The position numbers were made by a program, and so were the translations under genes. Below, in pieces: positions 43,457 to 51,413 of a stretch of 64,000 bases of DNA; positions within the stretch are counted from its first letter, which is position 1, and each line of letters opens with the position of its first letter. Source of the DNA: Glycomyces lechevalierae (GTDB lineage: Bacteria; Actinomycetota; Actinomycetes; Mycobacteriales; Micromonosporaceae); NCBI RefSeq assembly GCF_027622945.1, contig NZ_JAPZVQ010000003.1:1-64000 (forward strand), given 5' to 3'. The notes under the pieces are model-generated. The model saw only the letters and a list, made by a program, of their open reading frames with translations, had not been told where the DNA came from and made no database searches.

Positions 43457-44731
43457 TCAGCGGCGGCCGCGGCCGCGGGCCTGGGCGAGGTCGAGGCCGC
43501 TGTCCTCGGCCACGTCCTCCCACTCCACGAACTTGAAGTTGGTGGACGACTCGTCGCTGCCTTCGGGGGTGTTGTCGCCGTCCTGGACGACGAGGAGGCC
43601 GCCGTCGAAGCCGGGGAGGCTCACGCTGGTGACGTCCGCGCCGTCGCTGTGCTGGGTGCTGTCGACGTCCCCGGCGGCGATGGCGAAGGAGCCGAGGTAG
43701 TCGTTGCCGCCCTCGATCTCGTAGACGGCGTAGGTGTCGTCGCCCTGGCTGGAGGCGAGGAGGTAGCCGGCGCCGCGGCCGGTGTAGTAGATGGTCAGGC
43801 CCTCGATGTCGGTGCGCAGGTGCTCGCCGCCGAAGCCGGGGTCAGCGCCGTAGACGCACTCGTCGGTCTCGGGGTCGTAGGCGCCGGGGAGGCCGTATTC
43901 CACTGCGGTGTCGACGAGTTCGGGCTCGCCGGTGAGGTCCGCGTCGATCTTCCAGACGCCCACGAGTTCCTGGCCGAGGTAGGCGGTGCCGGTGGACTTG
44001 TCGACGACCATGCCTTCGACCTGCGCGTACTCGCCCGGGTCGTCGCAGGTGGTCCAGGTCGAGCCGTCGGGCATCGTGAACTCGGCGGGGAGCGTAAGGG
44101 TGCGAACCTTGGTCCAGCCGACCTTGTCGCCCTTGGCCTCGAGCTTCAGCAGGGCCACCTCGGTCTCGGAGTTGCGGCTGACGAGGGCGTACGCGCCGGT
44201 CTCGTCCTGCCAGGTGGTGAGGCCGTAGGCGGTGTGCTCGCCGTTGACCTCCTCCTGCGAGGCGCTGAAGATCCAGCCGGCGTCGGGGTCGGTGACCTCG
44301 GTGAGCTCGCCGTCGTCGATGACGAAGACGCCCAGGTTGTCCATGCCCTTGTCGGAGGCCACGGCGAGGTCGACGGTCTCGCCGTCGAGCGCGAAGCCGA
44401 GGACGAGGTCCACGTTGTTGTAGCGGCCGGGCGCATCGTCCTCGCCGGGCGCGGGCTTCGGGGCGAGGTGCTGGACCTGGTCCCCTTCGAGGTCGTAGAC
44501 GTAGATCCCGGCCTCTTTCGCGGTGGCGATCACGAGGCTGTCCTCGGGGTCGTCCCGGTCCACCCAGATCGCGGGGTCGTCGGCGTCGGCGTCGTCCTCG
44601 TCCCACAGCGCGGGGGTCTCGAGCTCGGCCGTCAGCTCCTCGTCGGAACGCTGGTGCGCCTGCGCCGAGGCGGAGCACACGAGCACGGCGGCCGTCCCGA
44701 AGGCGGTGAGCGTGATGAGTCGGGAAAGCAA
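43457..44731 (-). CDS. Secreted beta-propeller phytase
   Basis: Beta-propeller phytases use Ca to remove phosphates from phytate outside the cell. The 424-residue protein has a Sec signal (about 1-25, ending SASAQAHQ), then the family blocks DADDPAIWVDRDDPEDSLV near 50, NNVDLVLGFALDG, QVEGMVVDKSTGTAYLGQE and GEHLRTDIEGLTIYY, the acidic Ca sites. The start is TTG 44731 with GGAG 5 bases upstream. The tail is short and Arg-rich (ARGRGRR). A PHO box upstream implies induction by phosphate hunger. It sits about 3 kb from the iol operon. Confidence 0.92.
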   Translation of the reverse strand: MLSRLITLTAFGTAAVLVCSASAQAHQRSDEELTAELETPALWDEDDADADDPAIWVDRDDPEDSLVIATAKEAGIYVYDLEGDQVQHLAPKPAPGEDDAPGRYNNVDLVLGFALDGETVDLAVASDKGMDNLGVFVIDDGELTEVTDPDAGWIFSASQEEVNGEHTAYGLTTWQDETGAYALVSRNSETEVALLKLEAKGDKVGWTKVRTLTLPAEFTMPDGSTWTTCDDPGEYAQVEGMVVDKSTGTAYLGQELVGVWKIDADLTGEPELVDTAVEYGLPGAYDPETDECVYGADPGFGGEHLRTDIEGLTIYYTGRGAGYLLASSQGDDTYAVYEIEGGNDYLGSFAIAAGDVDSTQHSDGADVTSVSLPGFDGGLLVVQDGDNTPEGSDESSTNFKFVEWEDVAEDSGLDLAQARGRGRR

Positions 44732-44778
44732 GGGGTCTCCTCGAATCGGGGTTGAGTTGTCGATTCGATGGTCAACGC

Positions 44779-44811
44779 CCTCAATGAATCCCAGGTGAAC
44801 GAGGCTTGACC
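44779..44811 (-). promoter_or_regulatory. PHO box before phytase gene
   Basis: On the minus strand three 11-bp units run head to tail: GGTCAAGCCTC (from 44811), GTTCACCTGGG (from 44800) and ATTCATTGAGG (from 44789). The G-TTCA spacing of 11 bp fits PhoP-binding PHO boxes of streptomycetes. Confidence 0.72.
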
Positions 44812-44856
44812 GCCCGGGCGAATTTCCCCGCCGGGGCGGGCGGTTACCTTGGCGGG

Positions 44857-45342
44857 ATGGAGACCTCCCACGAACCGCCCGGCTACGTGTGCCCGTTCTG
44901 CGAGCGGCTCGCCGGCCGCAGCGACGCGGTCGGCTCGGTCGAGGACATCGTGCGCCGCACCGAGCGCGCGGCGGCGTTCGTCTCGCCGCGCTGGTGGCCG
45001 AACAACCGCGGGCATGTGCTCGTGATCCCGGCGGAGCACCACGAGAACCTGTATTCGATTCCCGCCGATGCCTATGCGGCCGTGGGGGACCTGGTGCGCG
45101 AGGTCGCCGTGGCGATCCGTGCGACCTACGGCTGCGACGGCGTCTCGACCCGCCAGCACAATGAGCCGGCGGGGAATCAGGACGTGTGGCATCTGCACGT
45201 CCATGTCTTCCCGCGCTATGAGGGCGATCGCCTCTACCAGTCGTCGCCGCTGCCCGGCTGGGCGTCCTTCGAAGAGCGCCAGGTGTACGCGGAGCGGCTG
45301 CGGGACTACTTCACGTCCTCGTCCTCCACAGGAGCCAGATGA
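44857..45342 (+). CDS. HIT family protein
   Basis: A 161-residue HIT-fold protein, a second paralogue beside that at 24252. It has a Cys pair in YVCPFCERLAG near 10-20, the NNRGHVLVIPAEHHENL strand-loop, and the triad motif WHLHVHVFPRYEGD near 116. Probable role: hydrolysis of a nucleotide diester or phosphoramidate. TACCTT (44845-44850) lies exactly 6 bases before the ATG without a Shine-Dalgarno, so the mRNA is probably leaderless. Its 3' end overlaps the convergent permease gene by 32 bp. Confidence 0.88.
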   Translation: METSHEPPGYVCPFCERLAGRSDAVGSVEDIVRRTERAAAFVSPRWWPNNRGHVLVIPAEHHENLYSIPADAYAAVGDLVREVAVAIRATYGCDGVSTRQHNEPAGNQDVWHLHVHVFPRYEGDRLYQSSPLPGWASFEERQVYAERLRDYFTSSSSTGAR

Positions 45343-47395
45343 AGTAGGGGGTGCCGATCAGGGCGCAGACCAGGCCGGCCGGAATCTGGGCGGGGGCGAT
45401 CACGGTGCGGCCCAACGTGTCCGCGATGCTCACCAGGAGCACGCCCAGGAAGATCGAGACGGGCAGGACCCGGGTGTGCCTGCTGCCCACCAGGGCCCGC
45501 GCGAGGTGCGGGGCGACGAGGCCGACGAAGCCGATCACGCCGACGACCGCGACCGCGGCCGCGGTGAGCACGGCCGCCGCGCCCAGCAGGAGCAGGCGCG
45601 TGCGTTCGAGGCGCACTCCGAGGACGCGCGGGGTGTCGTCGTCGAGCGCAAGGAGGTCGATCTCCTTGCGGTGCGCCAGGACCAGCGGCAGGACCACGGC
45701 CAGCGCGGCGGCGAGCGGGATGAGCCGGTCGGCGGTGCGGCCGTAGGTCGTCCCGGACAGCCAGGTCATCGCCTTCGGTGTGTCCCACGGGTCGGAGGCC
45801 AGGATGATGAGGGTGATGACGGCCATGCCGAAGGACCAGACGCCGATGCCGATGAGCACGAGCCGCCCGGTGTCGAGGCCGCCGCGCCACGCGAGCGCGT
45901 AGACGATCCCGAAGGCGGCCAGGCCTCCCGCGGCCGCCACACCGGTCAGCGTCCAGGCTCCCGCGTTCGGGGCCCAGGTGATGAGGGTGACCGCGCCTAT
46001 CCCCGCGCCGGCGGTGACGCCGAGGAGGCCGGGTTCGGCGAGCGGGTTGCGCAGGACGCCCTGGGTGACGGTTCCCGCGCACGCGAGCGCGGCTCCGGCG
46101 AGGACGGCGGCGAGCACGCGCGGGTAGCGCTGGTCGATGATCCACGTGTACGTGGACCCCGTCTTGCCCGCGAGCCAGTTGAGGAGGTCGCCGCCGAGGA
46201 GCATCGTGTCCCCGGCGAGCATCCCGGCGACGAGCGCCGCCGCGGCGCCGACCGCGAGGCCGGTCACGATGAGCGCGTAGGCGGTCCGTCCGCGGTTCGC
46301 CGCTCCGTGGAGGATCGCGGGCTTGTCCTGGGACCCGGCGCTGCGGACGCTGCGCGCGAGCCACACCATGATGCCCGCGCCGAGGAGGGTCGTGGTGACG
46401 CCGACCGGGATGTAGATGGCCTTCTCGGCGTCCACTGTGGCGCGAAGGGCGAGGTCGGCGCCGACGATGACGAGCGCGCCGCACACGGCGCTGAAGGGGA
46501 TGAGCACGCGGTGGGCGTGCAGCCCGGGCAGGCGCTGTGCGATCTGGCGCGCTATGACCGGCGCGGCGAGGCCGACGAACCCGATCGGGCCCGCGACGGC
46601 GACGGCGCAGGCGGCCAGCATGAGCGAGCAGACGACCGCGAGCGTCCGGGTGCGTCGCACGTGGACGCCCAGGCTCGCGGCGGTGTCGTCGCCGAGCCGC
46701 AGCAGGTCCAGGTGCGGCCCGAGCAGCAGGGCTCCGGCGACCGCGAGGGCGACGAGCGGCGCGGCCTGCACCACCGGCGCAAATCCGGCGAGACTGAGAC
46801 TCCCTGAGCCCCAGGCGAACAGACCGGTCGTCGATTCTTCGAAGAGGATGAGCAGGACCGACACGAGCGAGTTCGCGGCCATCGCGGTCGCGGACCCGGC
46901 GAGGATGAGCCGGGTCGTGGCCGAACCGCCGCCGCCCGCGGCGAGCGCGAGCACCAGGCCCGCCGTCGCCACGGCCCCGGCGAAGGCGACGCCGATCCCC
47001 GACAGGAGCGGCAGGCTGATTCCGAAGGCCGCTACTACCGTGACGGCCAGGTAGGCCCCGGCGTTGACGGCGAGTGTGTCCGGGCTGGCGAGCGGGTTGC
47101 GCGCCACCGTCTGCAGCAGCACGCCCGAGGCGCCGAGGGCCAGGCCGACGAGCATCGCGGCGGCGAGTCGCGGCAGGCGGGCCCCTTCGAGCACGTTCCA
47201 CACGCCCGGGTCGGCGGCGCCGACCATGAGCTTCAGCACGTCGACGCTGTCCACTGAGGAGGTGCCTTGGGTGAGGTGCAGTGCCGAGAGGACGACGAGT
47301 GCGCCGACCGCCGCGGTGAAGACCGCGGCGGTCGGGCGCCGACCCGGGGGGGGCGGGGGCGGGGGCGAGGGCCGCGCGCGCGGGCCAGTGCTCAA
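45311..47395 (-). CDS. Fused double FecCD-type iron-siderophore permease
   Basis: A 694-residue permease made of two FecCD/BtuC-like halves (about 20-345 and 350-690), as in FhuB. Each half has about ten helices and the family motifs ARLPRLAAAMLVG / RYPRVLAAVLAG, then NPLASPDTLAV / NPLAEPGLLGV, and GFVGLAAPVIAR / GFVGLVAPHLAR, the ATPase-contact loops. It imports a chelated metal, probably a ferric siderophore. The start is TTG 47395, overlapping the binding-protein stop by 4 bases. A run of seven Pro codons lies near the N-terminus. Confidence 0.9.
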   Translation of the reverse strand: MSTGPRARPSPPPPPPPGRRPTAAVFTAAVGALVVLSALHLTQGTSSVDSVDVLKLMVGAADPGVWNVLEGARLPRLAAAMLVGLALGASGVLLQTVARNPLASPDTLAVNAGAYLAVTVVAAFGISLPLLSGIGVAFAGAVATAGLVLALAAGGGGSATTRLILAGSATAMAANSLVSVLLILFEESTTGLFAWGSGSLSLAGFAPVVQAAPLVALAVAGALLLGPHLDLLRLGDDTAASLGVHVRRTRTLAVVCSLMLAACAVAVAGPIGFVGLAAPVIARQIAQRLPGLHAHRVLIPFSAVCGALVIVGADLALRATVDAEKAIYIPVGVTTTLLGAGIMVWLARSVRSAGSQDKPAILHGAANRGRTAYALIVTGLAVGAAAALVAGMLAGDTMLLGGDLLNWLAGKTGSTYTWIIDQRYPRVLAAVLAGAALACAGTVTQGVLRNPLAEPGLLGVTAGAGIGAVTLITWAPNAGAWTLTGVAAAGGLAAFGIVYALAWRGGLDTGRLVLIGIGVWSFGMAVITLIILASDPWDTPKAMTWLSGTTYGRTADRLIPLAAALAVVLPLVLAHRKEIDLLALDDDTPRVLGVRLERTRLLLLGAAAVLTAAAVAVVGVIGFVGLVAPHLARALVGSRHTRVLPVSIFLGVLLVSIADTLGRTVIAPAQIPAGLVCALIGTPYFIWLLWRTRT

Positions 47396-48387
47396 CTCGC
47401 GTAGACCTCGGCGAGGAAGTCGAGCAGGATCTCGGACGAGCGCGGACCGCCGAAGGTCCAGGCGCCCTTGGGCAGTTCGTACATCGTGCCGTCCTTGACG
47501 AACCTGAGGTTGTCGTAGATCGGGTTGCCGACGAGCGCTTCGTTGAAGATGTCGTCGTTGAACGAGTTGTTGTAGACGAGGTTCAGCTCGGTGTCGGTGT
47601 ACTGGGCCAGGCCCTCGACGTCGGTGGCGCCGCCGCCCCAGACGCCGTCGGTCTCCCCGGTCCAGGCGTTGGTGAGCCCCACTTCCTTGGCGAGCGCGCC
47701 GAACAGCGATCCTTCACCGAAGGGCCGGATGGAGATCGAGGAGCCGTCGATCCAGCCGTCCACGATGAGGACGGGCACGTCGGACTTCCCGCCCGCCTCG
47801 ATCGCGGCCGCGGTGTCGGCCAGCTTCGTCTCGAAGGCGGCCCACAACTCGTCCGCCTCGGCGTTCTTGCCGGTGAGGTCGGCGATCATGTTCACGTCGC
47901 GCTGCATCCGAGCGAGGTTGTCCTCTTCGTTGGAGCCCTCGGTGACCAGTACCGGCACGAACTCCTCGAGCGGATCGATGATCGCCTCGTTGTCGTTCTC
48001 CAGGATCACCAGGTCCGGATTCAGCCCGGCGATCGAGTCGATCGACGCCTCGGAGCGCATGCCCACATCGGTGACCGAGTCGTCGAGCGGTTCGGCCGCA
48101 CCGGCCCACACGTTGTATCCCTCGATGTCGGCCACGCCGACGGGCATCACGCCGAGGCTGATGCTGATCTCGACCTCGGACCATTCGAGGATGACGACGC
48201 GCTCGGCGGGCTTGTCGAGCTCGACGGTGCGGCCGAGGAAGTCGACTGTGGAGACAGGACCGGAGGCGGCCTCCGTCCCGTCATCACCGCCGCCTTCTTC
48301 GGTGGTGCCGCAAGCCGAGAGGGCGAGCAGCGCGGCGGCGGCCAGTGCCGCGGGCACGGCGGAGCGCTGGAGGTGGGGGAGTCGCAT
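47392..48387 (-). CDS. Iron-siderophore binding lipoprotein
   Basis: A 331-residue substrate-binding protein of the FecB/FepB cluster. The signal ends in lipobox LSAC (residues 23-26); an acidic linker follows, then VVILEWSEVEISISLGVMPV and LNPDLVILENDN, the two helical-hinge lobes typical of siderophore binders. It would capture the ferric complex at the membrane and feed the double permease. ATPase, binding protein and permease genes lie in this order within one minus-strand operon. Confidence 0.88.
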   Translation of the reverse strand: MRLPHLQRSAVPAALAAAALLALSACGTTEEGGGDDGTEAASGPVSTVDFLGRTVELDKPAERVVILEWSEVEISISLGVMPVGVADIEGYNVWAGAAEPLDDSVTDVGMRSEASIDSIAGLNPDLVILENDNEAIIDPLEEFVPVLVTEGSNEEDNLARMQRDVNMIADLTGKNAEADELWAAFETKLADTAAAIEAGGKSDVPVLIVDGWIDGSSISIRPFGEGSLFGALAKEVGLTNAWTGETDGVWGGGATDVEGLAQYTDTELNLVYNNSFNDDIFNEALVGNPIYDNLRFVKDGTMYELPKGAWTFGGPRSSEILLDFLAEVYAS

Positions 48388-48397
48388 CGGGTTCCTT

Positions 48398-49237
48398 CTA
48401 TTCGGTGGCGGTGTTCGCGAGCCTGCGGGTGTGCCGGCCGACGGGCCGGGCGGTGAGGAGGCCGGTGGCGGGGTCGGTGTCGACGCGGATGTCGATGCCG
48501 TATGCGGCCGTGAGGTTCTCGGCGGTGAGGACTGCGGCGGGGGTGCCGGCGGCGGTGACGCGGCCGTCGTGGAGGAGGACGACGTGGTCGGCGACCGCGG
48601 CGGCCTGGTCGAGGTCGTGGAGGACGATGCCGACGGCGGTGCCGTGCTCGTCGGCGAGGTCGCGCACGAGGTCGAGGATCTCGACCTGGTAGCGCAGGTC
48701 GAGGTGGTTGGTGGGTTCGTCGAGGAGGAGCACGGCGGTGTCCTGGGCGAGGCAGGAGGCGAGCCAGACGCGTTGGCGTTCGCCGCCGGAGAGGGCTTCG
48801 ACGCCTTTCTCGGCCATGTGGGCGACGCCGCAGATGTCCATGGCGCGCTGGATCTTCGCGGGGCCTTCCTGGTCGCCTTGGCGCCAGCGGCCGCGGTGGG
48901 GGTGGCGGCCGTAGCCGACGACGTCGACGACGCGGATGCCGCCGGGGACGGGCCGGGACTGGGCCAGGAGGGAGACGCGGCGGGCGAAGTCCTTGGGGCT
49001 CAGGGCGGTGGCGTCGGTGCCGTCGGTGAACGCGACGGAGCCGGCGTCGGCCTTGTGGAGGCGGGCGAGGGAGCGCAGGAGGGTGGACTTGCCGGATCCG
49101 TTGGGGCCCAGGAGGGCTGTGACGCGGCCGCTGCGGAGGTCGATGTCGGCGTCGTGCACGACGGTGTCGCCGAAGTAGGCGAGTCGGAGGGCGCGGCCGC
49201 TGAGGCCGGCGTCGTTCAAGGCGAGGCCGTCTGGCAT
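48398..49237 (-). CDS. Iron-siderophore ABC transporter ATPase
   Basis: A 279-residue FecE/FhuC-type ATPase that powers the importer encoded downstream. Walker A is LLGPNGSGKSTLLRSL near 43-58, the signature ALSGGERQRVWLA near 147-159, and Walker B VLLLDEPTNHLD near 167-178 with the D-loop. It is the first gene of the operon: an iron box abuts its ATG (49237). No usable Shine-Dalgarno sequence lies before the start. Confidence 0.92.
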   Translation of the reverse strand: MPDGLALNDAGLSGRALRLAYFGDTVVHDADIDLRSGRVTALLGPNGSGKSTLLRSLARLHKADAGSVAFTDGTDATALSPKDFARRVSLLAQSRPVPGGIRVVDVVGYGRHPHRGRWRQGDQEGPAKIQRAMDICGVAHMAEKGVEALSGGERQRVWLASCLAQDTAVLLLDEPTNHLDLRYQVEILDLVRDLADEHGTAVGIVLHDLDQAAAVADHVVLLHDGRVTAAGTPAAVLTAENLTAAYGIDIRVDTDPATGLLTARPVGRHTRRLANTATE

Positions 49238-49238
49238 G

Positions 49239-49257
49239 TAGGCAAGGCTAACCTATC
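49239..49257 (-). promoter_or_regulatory. Iron box (DtxR/IdeR/DmdR type)
   Basis: On the minus strand TAGGTTAGCCTTGCCTA matches the 19-bp iron-box consensus (TTAGGTTAGGCTAACCTAA) closely. It ends just before the ATG of the ATPase gene, and the TAGGTT part may also be the -10 element. Confidence 0.85.
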
Positions 49258-49488
49258 TTTCGCCGTGACGCATCTCGGCAGGTCAAGCCTTCTGCAAGCG
49301 TTCTTTATGAGCAATGAGTCCCATTCGCGCCCAAACGTTCTCCTCCAAGTGAGCAATCGGATACCACGCGTAAGAGTGAATTCCGGCGCGGCGCTCTGGA
49401 CTTGGCGGTGCCGGGTGGGGTCGACTGGTCCTAGGCGTCAGCCGGCCGATGCACCCCGTGTCGGCCCGGCGCGCCAGAGAGGACCAAC

Positions 49489-49767
49489 ATGACACCGAAT
49501 GCGAAGGTGGGGCCTTCGAGTGTCGTCATCGACGAGATCTGGACCGTCGAGCGAGTCAAGTCGCTCGGCGTGATGACGAATGTCGAGACGGCCGCGCAGA
49601 TCCTCGGGATCGGCAGGACGGTCGCTTACCGGCTGGCGAAGGACGGACAGTTCCCCGTCCAAGTCCTTCGGATCGGCCACAGCTACCGGGTTCCGGTGCT
49701 GCGGCTGCTCGAACTGCTCGGCGCGCCTGACGCGAGGGCCGAGCGCGACCGGATGCTGATCGACTAG
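49489..49767 (+). CDS. Excisionase-type helix-turn-helix protein
   Basis: A 92-residue DNA-binding protein. The segment NVETAAQILGIGRTVAYRLA then KDGQFPVQVLRIGHSYRVPV has the MerR/excisionase winged-helix pattern found in phage Xis proteins and in many free-standing chromosomal regulators. No integrase, att site or phage gene is near, so a regulatory role is more likely than excision. GAGAGGA lies 7 bases before ATG 49489. The 230 bp before it hold only the iron box and no clear gene. Confidence 0.8.
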   Translation: MTPNAKVGPSSVVIDEIWTVERVKSLGVMTNVETAAQILGIGRTVAYRLAKDGQFPVQVLRIGHSYRVPVLRLLELLGAPDARAERDRMLID

Positions 49768-49779
49768 CGGACGCGAAAC

Positions 49780-49815
49780 GGCGGCGCCGCCCCTGGGGAG
49801 GAGAGCGGCGCCGCC
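49780..49815 (+). terminator. Convergent terminator hairpin
   Basis: A perfect 11-bp stem (GGCGGCGCCGC with GCGGCGCCGCC) around a 14-base loop sits between the HTH gene and the convergent Smr gene. Confidence 0.7.
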
Positions 49816-49827
49816 GCATCGAAGCAC

Positions 49828-50103
49828 TCAGCGCTTCTTGCGCTTGTCCTTGTGCTGGAAGTGAACGAACAACCGACCGAAGTTCTTCGAGTCCTTGTCC
49901 ACCCGGTGGTACAAGGCCTTGATCTCCTTCTGGTCGAGGAAGCGCAGCACCTTCTTCTTCAACTGCCCCGAGCCCTTGCCCGGGATGATCTCCACGAGGT
50001 CGATCTTCTTCGCGACCGCCTCGTCGATCACGTCCCGCAGCGCCTTCTCGATCTGGTCGCCCTTGTTGAAGATGTCGTGCAGGTCCAGCACCAGTTTGGC
50101 CAT
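49828..50103 (-). CDS. Stand-alone Smr domain protein
   Basis: A 91-residue protein that is only a Smr domain. It has LDLHDIF near residues 6-12 and the nucleic-acid loop IPGKGSGQLKKKVLRFL near 41-57, followed by a Lys/Arg tail (HKDKRKKR). Smr domains nick branched or collided nucleic acids (MutS2, SmrB). The short form probably acts on RNA or ribosomes, but this is inference. It lies 9 bp after the cation transporter gene on the same strand. Confidence 0.85.
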   Translation of the reverse strand: MAKLVLDLHDIFNKGDQIEKALRDVIDEAVAKKIDLVEIIPGKGSGQLKKKVLRFLDQKEIKALYHRVDKDSKNFGRLFVHFQHKDKRKKR

Positions 50104-50112
50104 GATCGAAGC

Positions 50113-51027
50113 CTAAGCGCCCGCGCGCGGGATGTCCGGCTCGATGTAGATGATCTTCGCCTTCGGCACGGCCGCGCGGATGCGCGCCTCGGTCTCGTCG
50201 ATCTGCGCCGCGACCTGTTCGCCCGTAGCCGACTCCGCGATCCCGACCTTGGCGGCCACGAGCAGCTCGTCCGGGCCCACGTGCAGGGTCTTGAGGTGGA
50301 TGAGGGCGTTGCCCTCGCCGTCGTTGATCGCGGTCTCGATCGCCGCGATGTCCTCGAGCGTCGCCGACTCGCCGATGAGCATCGAGCGGATCTCGATGGC
50401 CAGCACGATCGCGATGAGCACGAGCAGCACGCCGATGGCCAGCGTGCCGAGCGCGTCGAAGAGCGTGTCCCCGGTGATCCACGAGAGGCCCACACCGAGC
50501 AGCGCCAGCACCAGGCCGACGAGCGCGCCGATGTCCTCGAGGAGGATCACGGGCAGCTCGGGCGAGCGCGAGCCCTTGATGAACTGCGCCCACGACTGCT
50601 TCCCGCGGACGACGTTCGACTCCTTCACGGCCGTGCGCAGCGAGAACGACTCCAACGTGATCGCCACCAGCAGCACCCCCACCGCGACCAGCGGGAACTC
50701 CAGCTCACCGTGATGCGAGAGCTTGTGGTAGCCCTCGTACAGCGCGTACACGCCGCCGATCGAGAACAGCACGATCGAGACGATGAACGCGTAGATGTAC
50801 CGCTCCCGGCCGTACCCGAACGGGTGCGCCGGGCTCGCGGCCTTCCGCGAGGCCTTGCCGCCGATCAGGAGGAGCACCTGGTTGGCCGCGTCGGCCACCG
50901 AGTGCACGCCTTCGGCCAGCATCGACGCCGACCCCGTGATCGCCGCCGCGATGAACTTGCTCACCGCGATGCCGGTGTTCGCCGCTAGCGCCGCGACGAT
51001 CGCCTTGGTGCCGCCTTCTGCTGACAT
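50113..51027 (-). CDS. Cation diffusion facilitator (metal efflux)
   Basis: A 304-residue CDF-family antiporter exporting Zn, Mn, Co or similar ions. It has about six helices, with the transport-site HSVADAAN near 46-53 in helix 2, a hydrophilic loop, and a C-terminal soluble domain (IHLKTLHVGPDELLVAAKVG). The second helix-5 site reads EDIGALVG, where many Zn exporters have HxxxD, so the metal specificity is unclear. I use ATG 51027; the frame opens further to 51081. Confidence 0.88.
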   Translation of the reverse strand: MSAEGGTKAIVAALAANTGIAVSKFIAAAITGSASMLAEGVHSVADAANQVLLLIGGKASRKAASPAHPFGYGRERYIYAFIVSIVLFSIGGVYALYEGYHKLSHHGELEFPLVAVGVLLVAITLESFSLRTAVKESNVVRGKQSWAQFIKGSRSPELPVILLEDIGALVGLVLALLGVGLSWITGDTLFDALGTLAIGVLLVLIAIVLAIEIRSMLIGESATLEDIAAIETAINDGEGNALIHLKTLHVGPDELLVAAKVGIAESATGEQVAAQIDETEARIRAAVPKAKIIYIEPDIPRAGA

Positions 51028-51413
51028 CTGCTCGCCATTCCTTCCGTATGTGTGCGTGACACGCAGAAAGGAGTCTGTCATGGCCCCGCCACACCTGAAG
51101 CGACCAGTCCCTGGGCGTCCCGCCAGGTGCGCGAGTGGCGGATGCGACGGATTTCACCATTCCGCATCGGCCCCGGCAGCGCTACCCTGGAGGACAGGCG
51201 ACGCCCCAGAAGTACCACGTGCATCTGGCCAGGGCATACGCTCGTACACCGCCAAGGAAGGTCTCCTTCCGGCCGAACGCCTCCTCACGAGGCCCGCAGC
51301 CCCTGTACGAGCAGTGCCCGTGTCACCGAGCGCGGACCGAGTGGTGGACCGGTTCCGGCAAAGAGTCCCAGGACTCCGACCCGAACCGAACCGCCGCGAA
51401 AGGCTCAGACGCC
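51028..51413. other. Intergenic region CDF-MFS
   Basis: 386 bp between divergent genes. The frame of the MFS gene stays open across most of it (from 51135), but the encoded Pro/Arg-rich sequence looks like non-coding leader. GGAAGGTCTCCTTCC (51256-51270) can form a hairpin. GAAAGG before 51414 is a weak Shine-Dalgarno. Confidence 0.4.

Noticed and set aside
49283..49495. Minus-strand 70-codon frame ending HLEENVWARMG and on
   Set aside because: The end looks protein-like, but the first half is low complexity and no start signal is seen; I could not link it to a family. It might be a relic, but the support is too weak.
49489..49767. Excisionase-like gene as a sign of an integrated element
   Set aside because: No integrase, att repeats or phage genes are near, and this HTH type is common in free-standing regulators.
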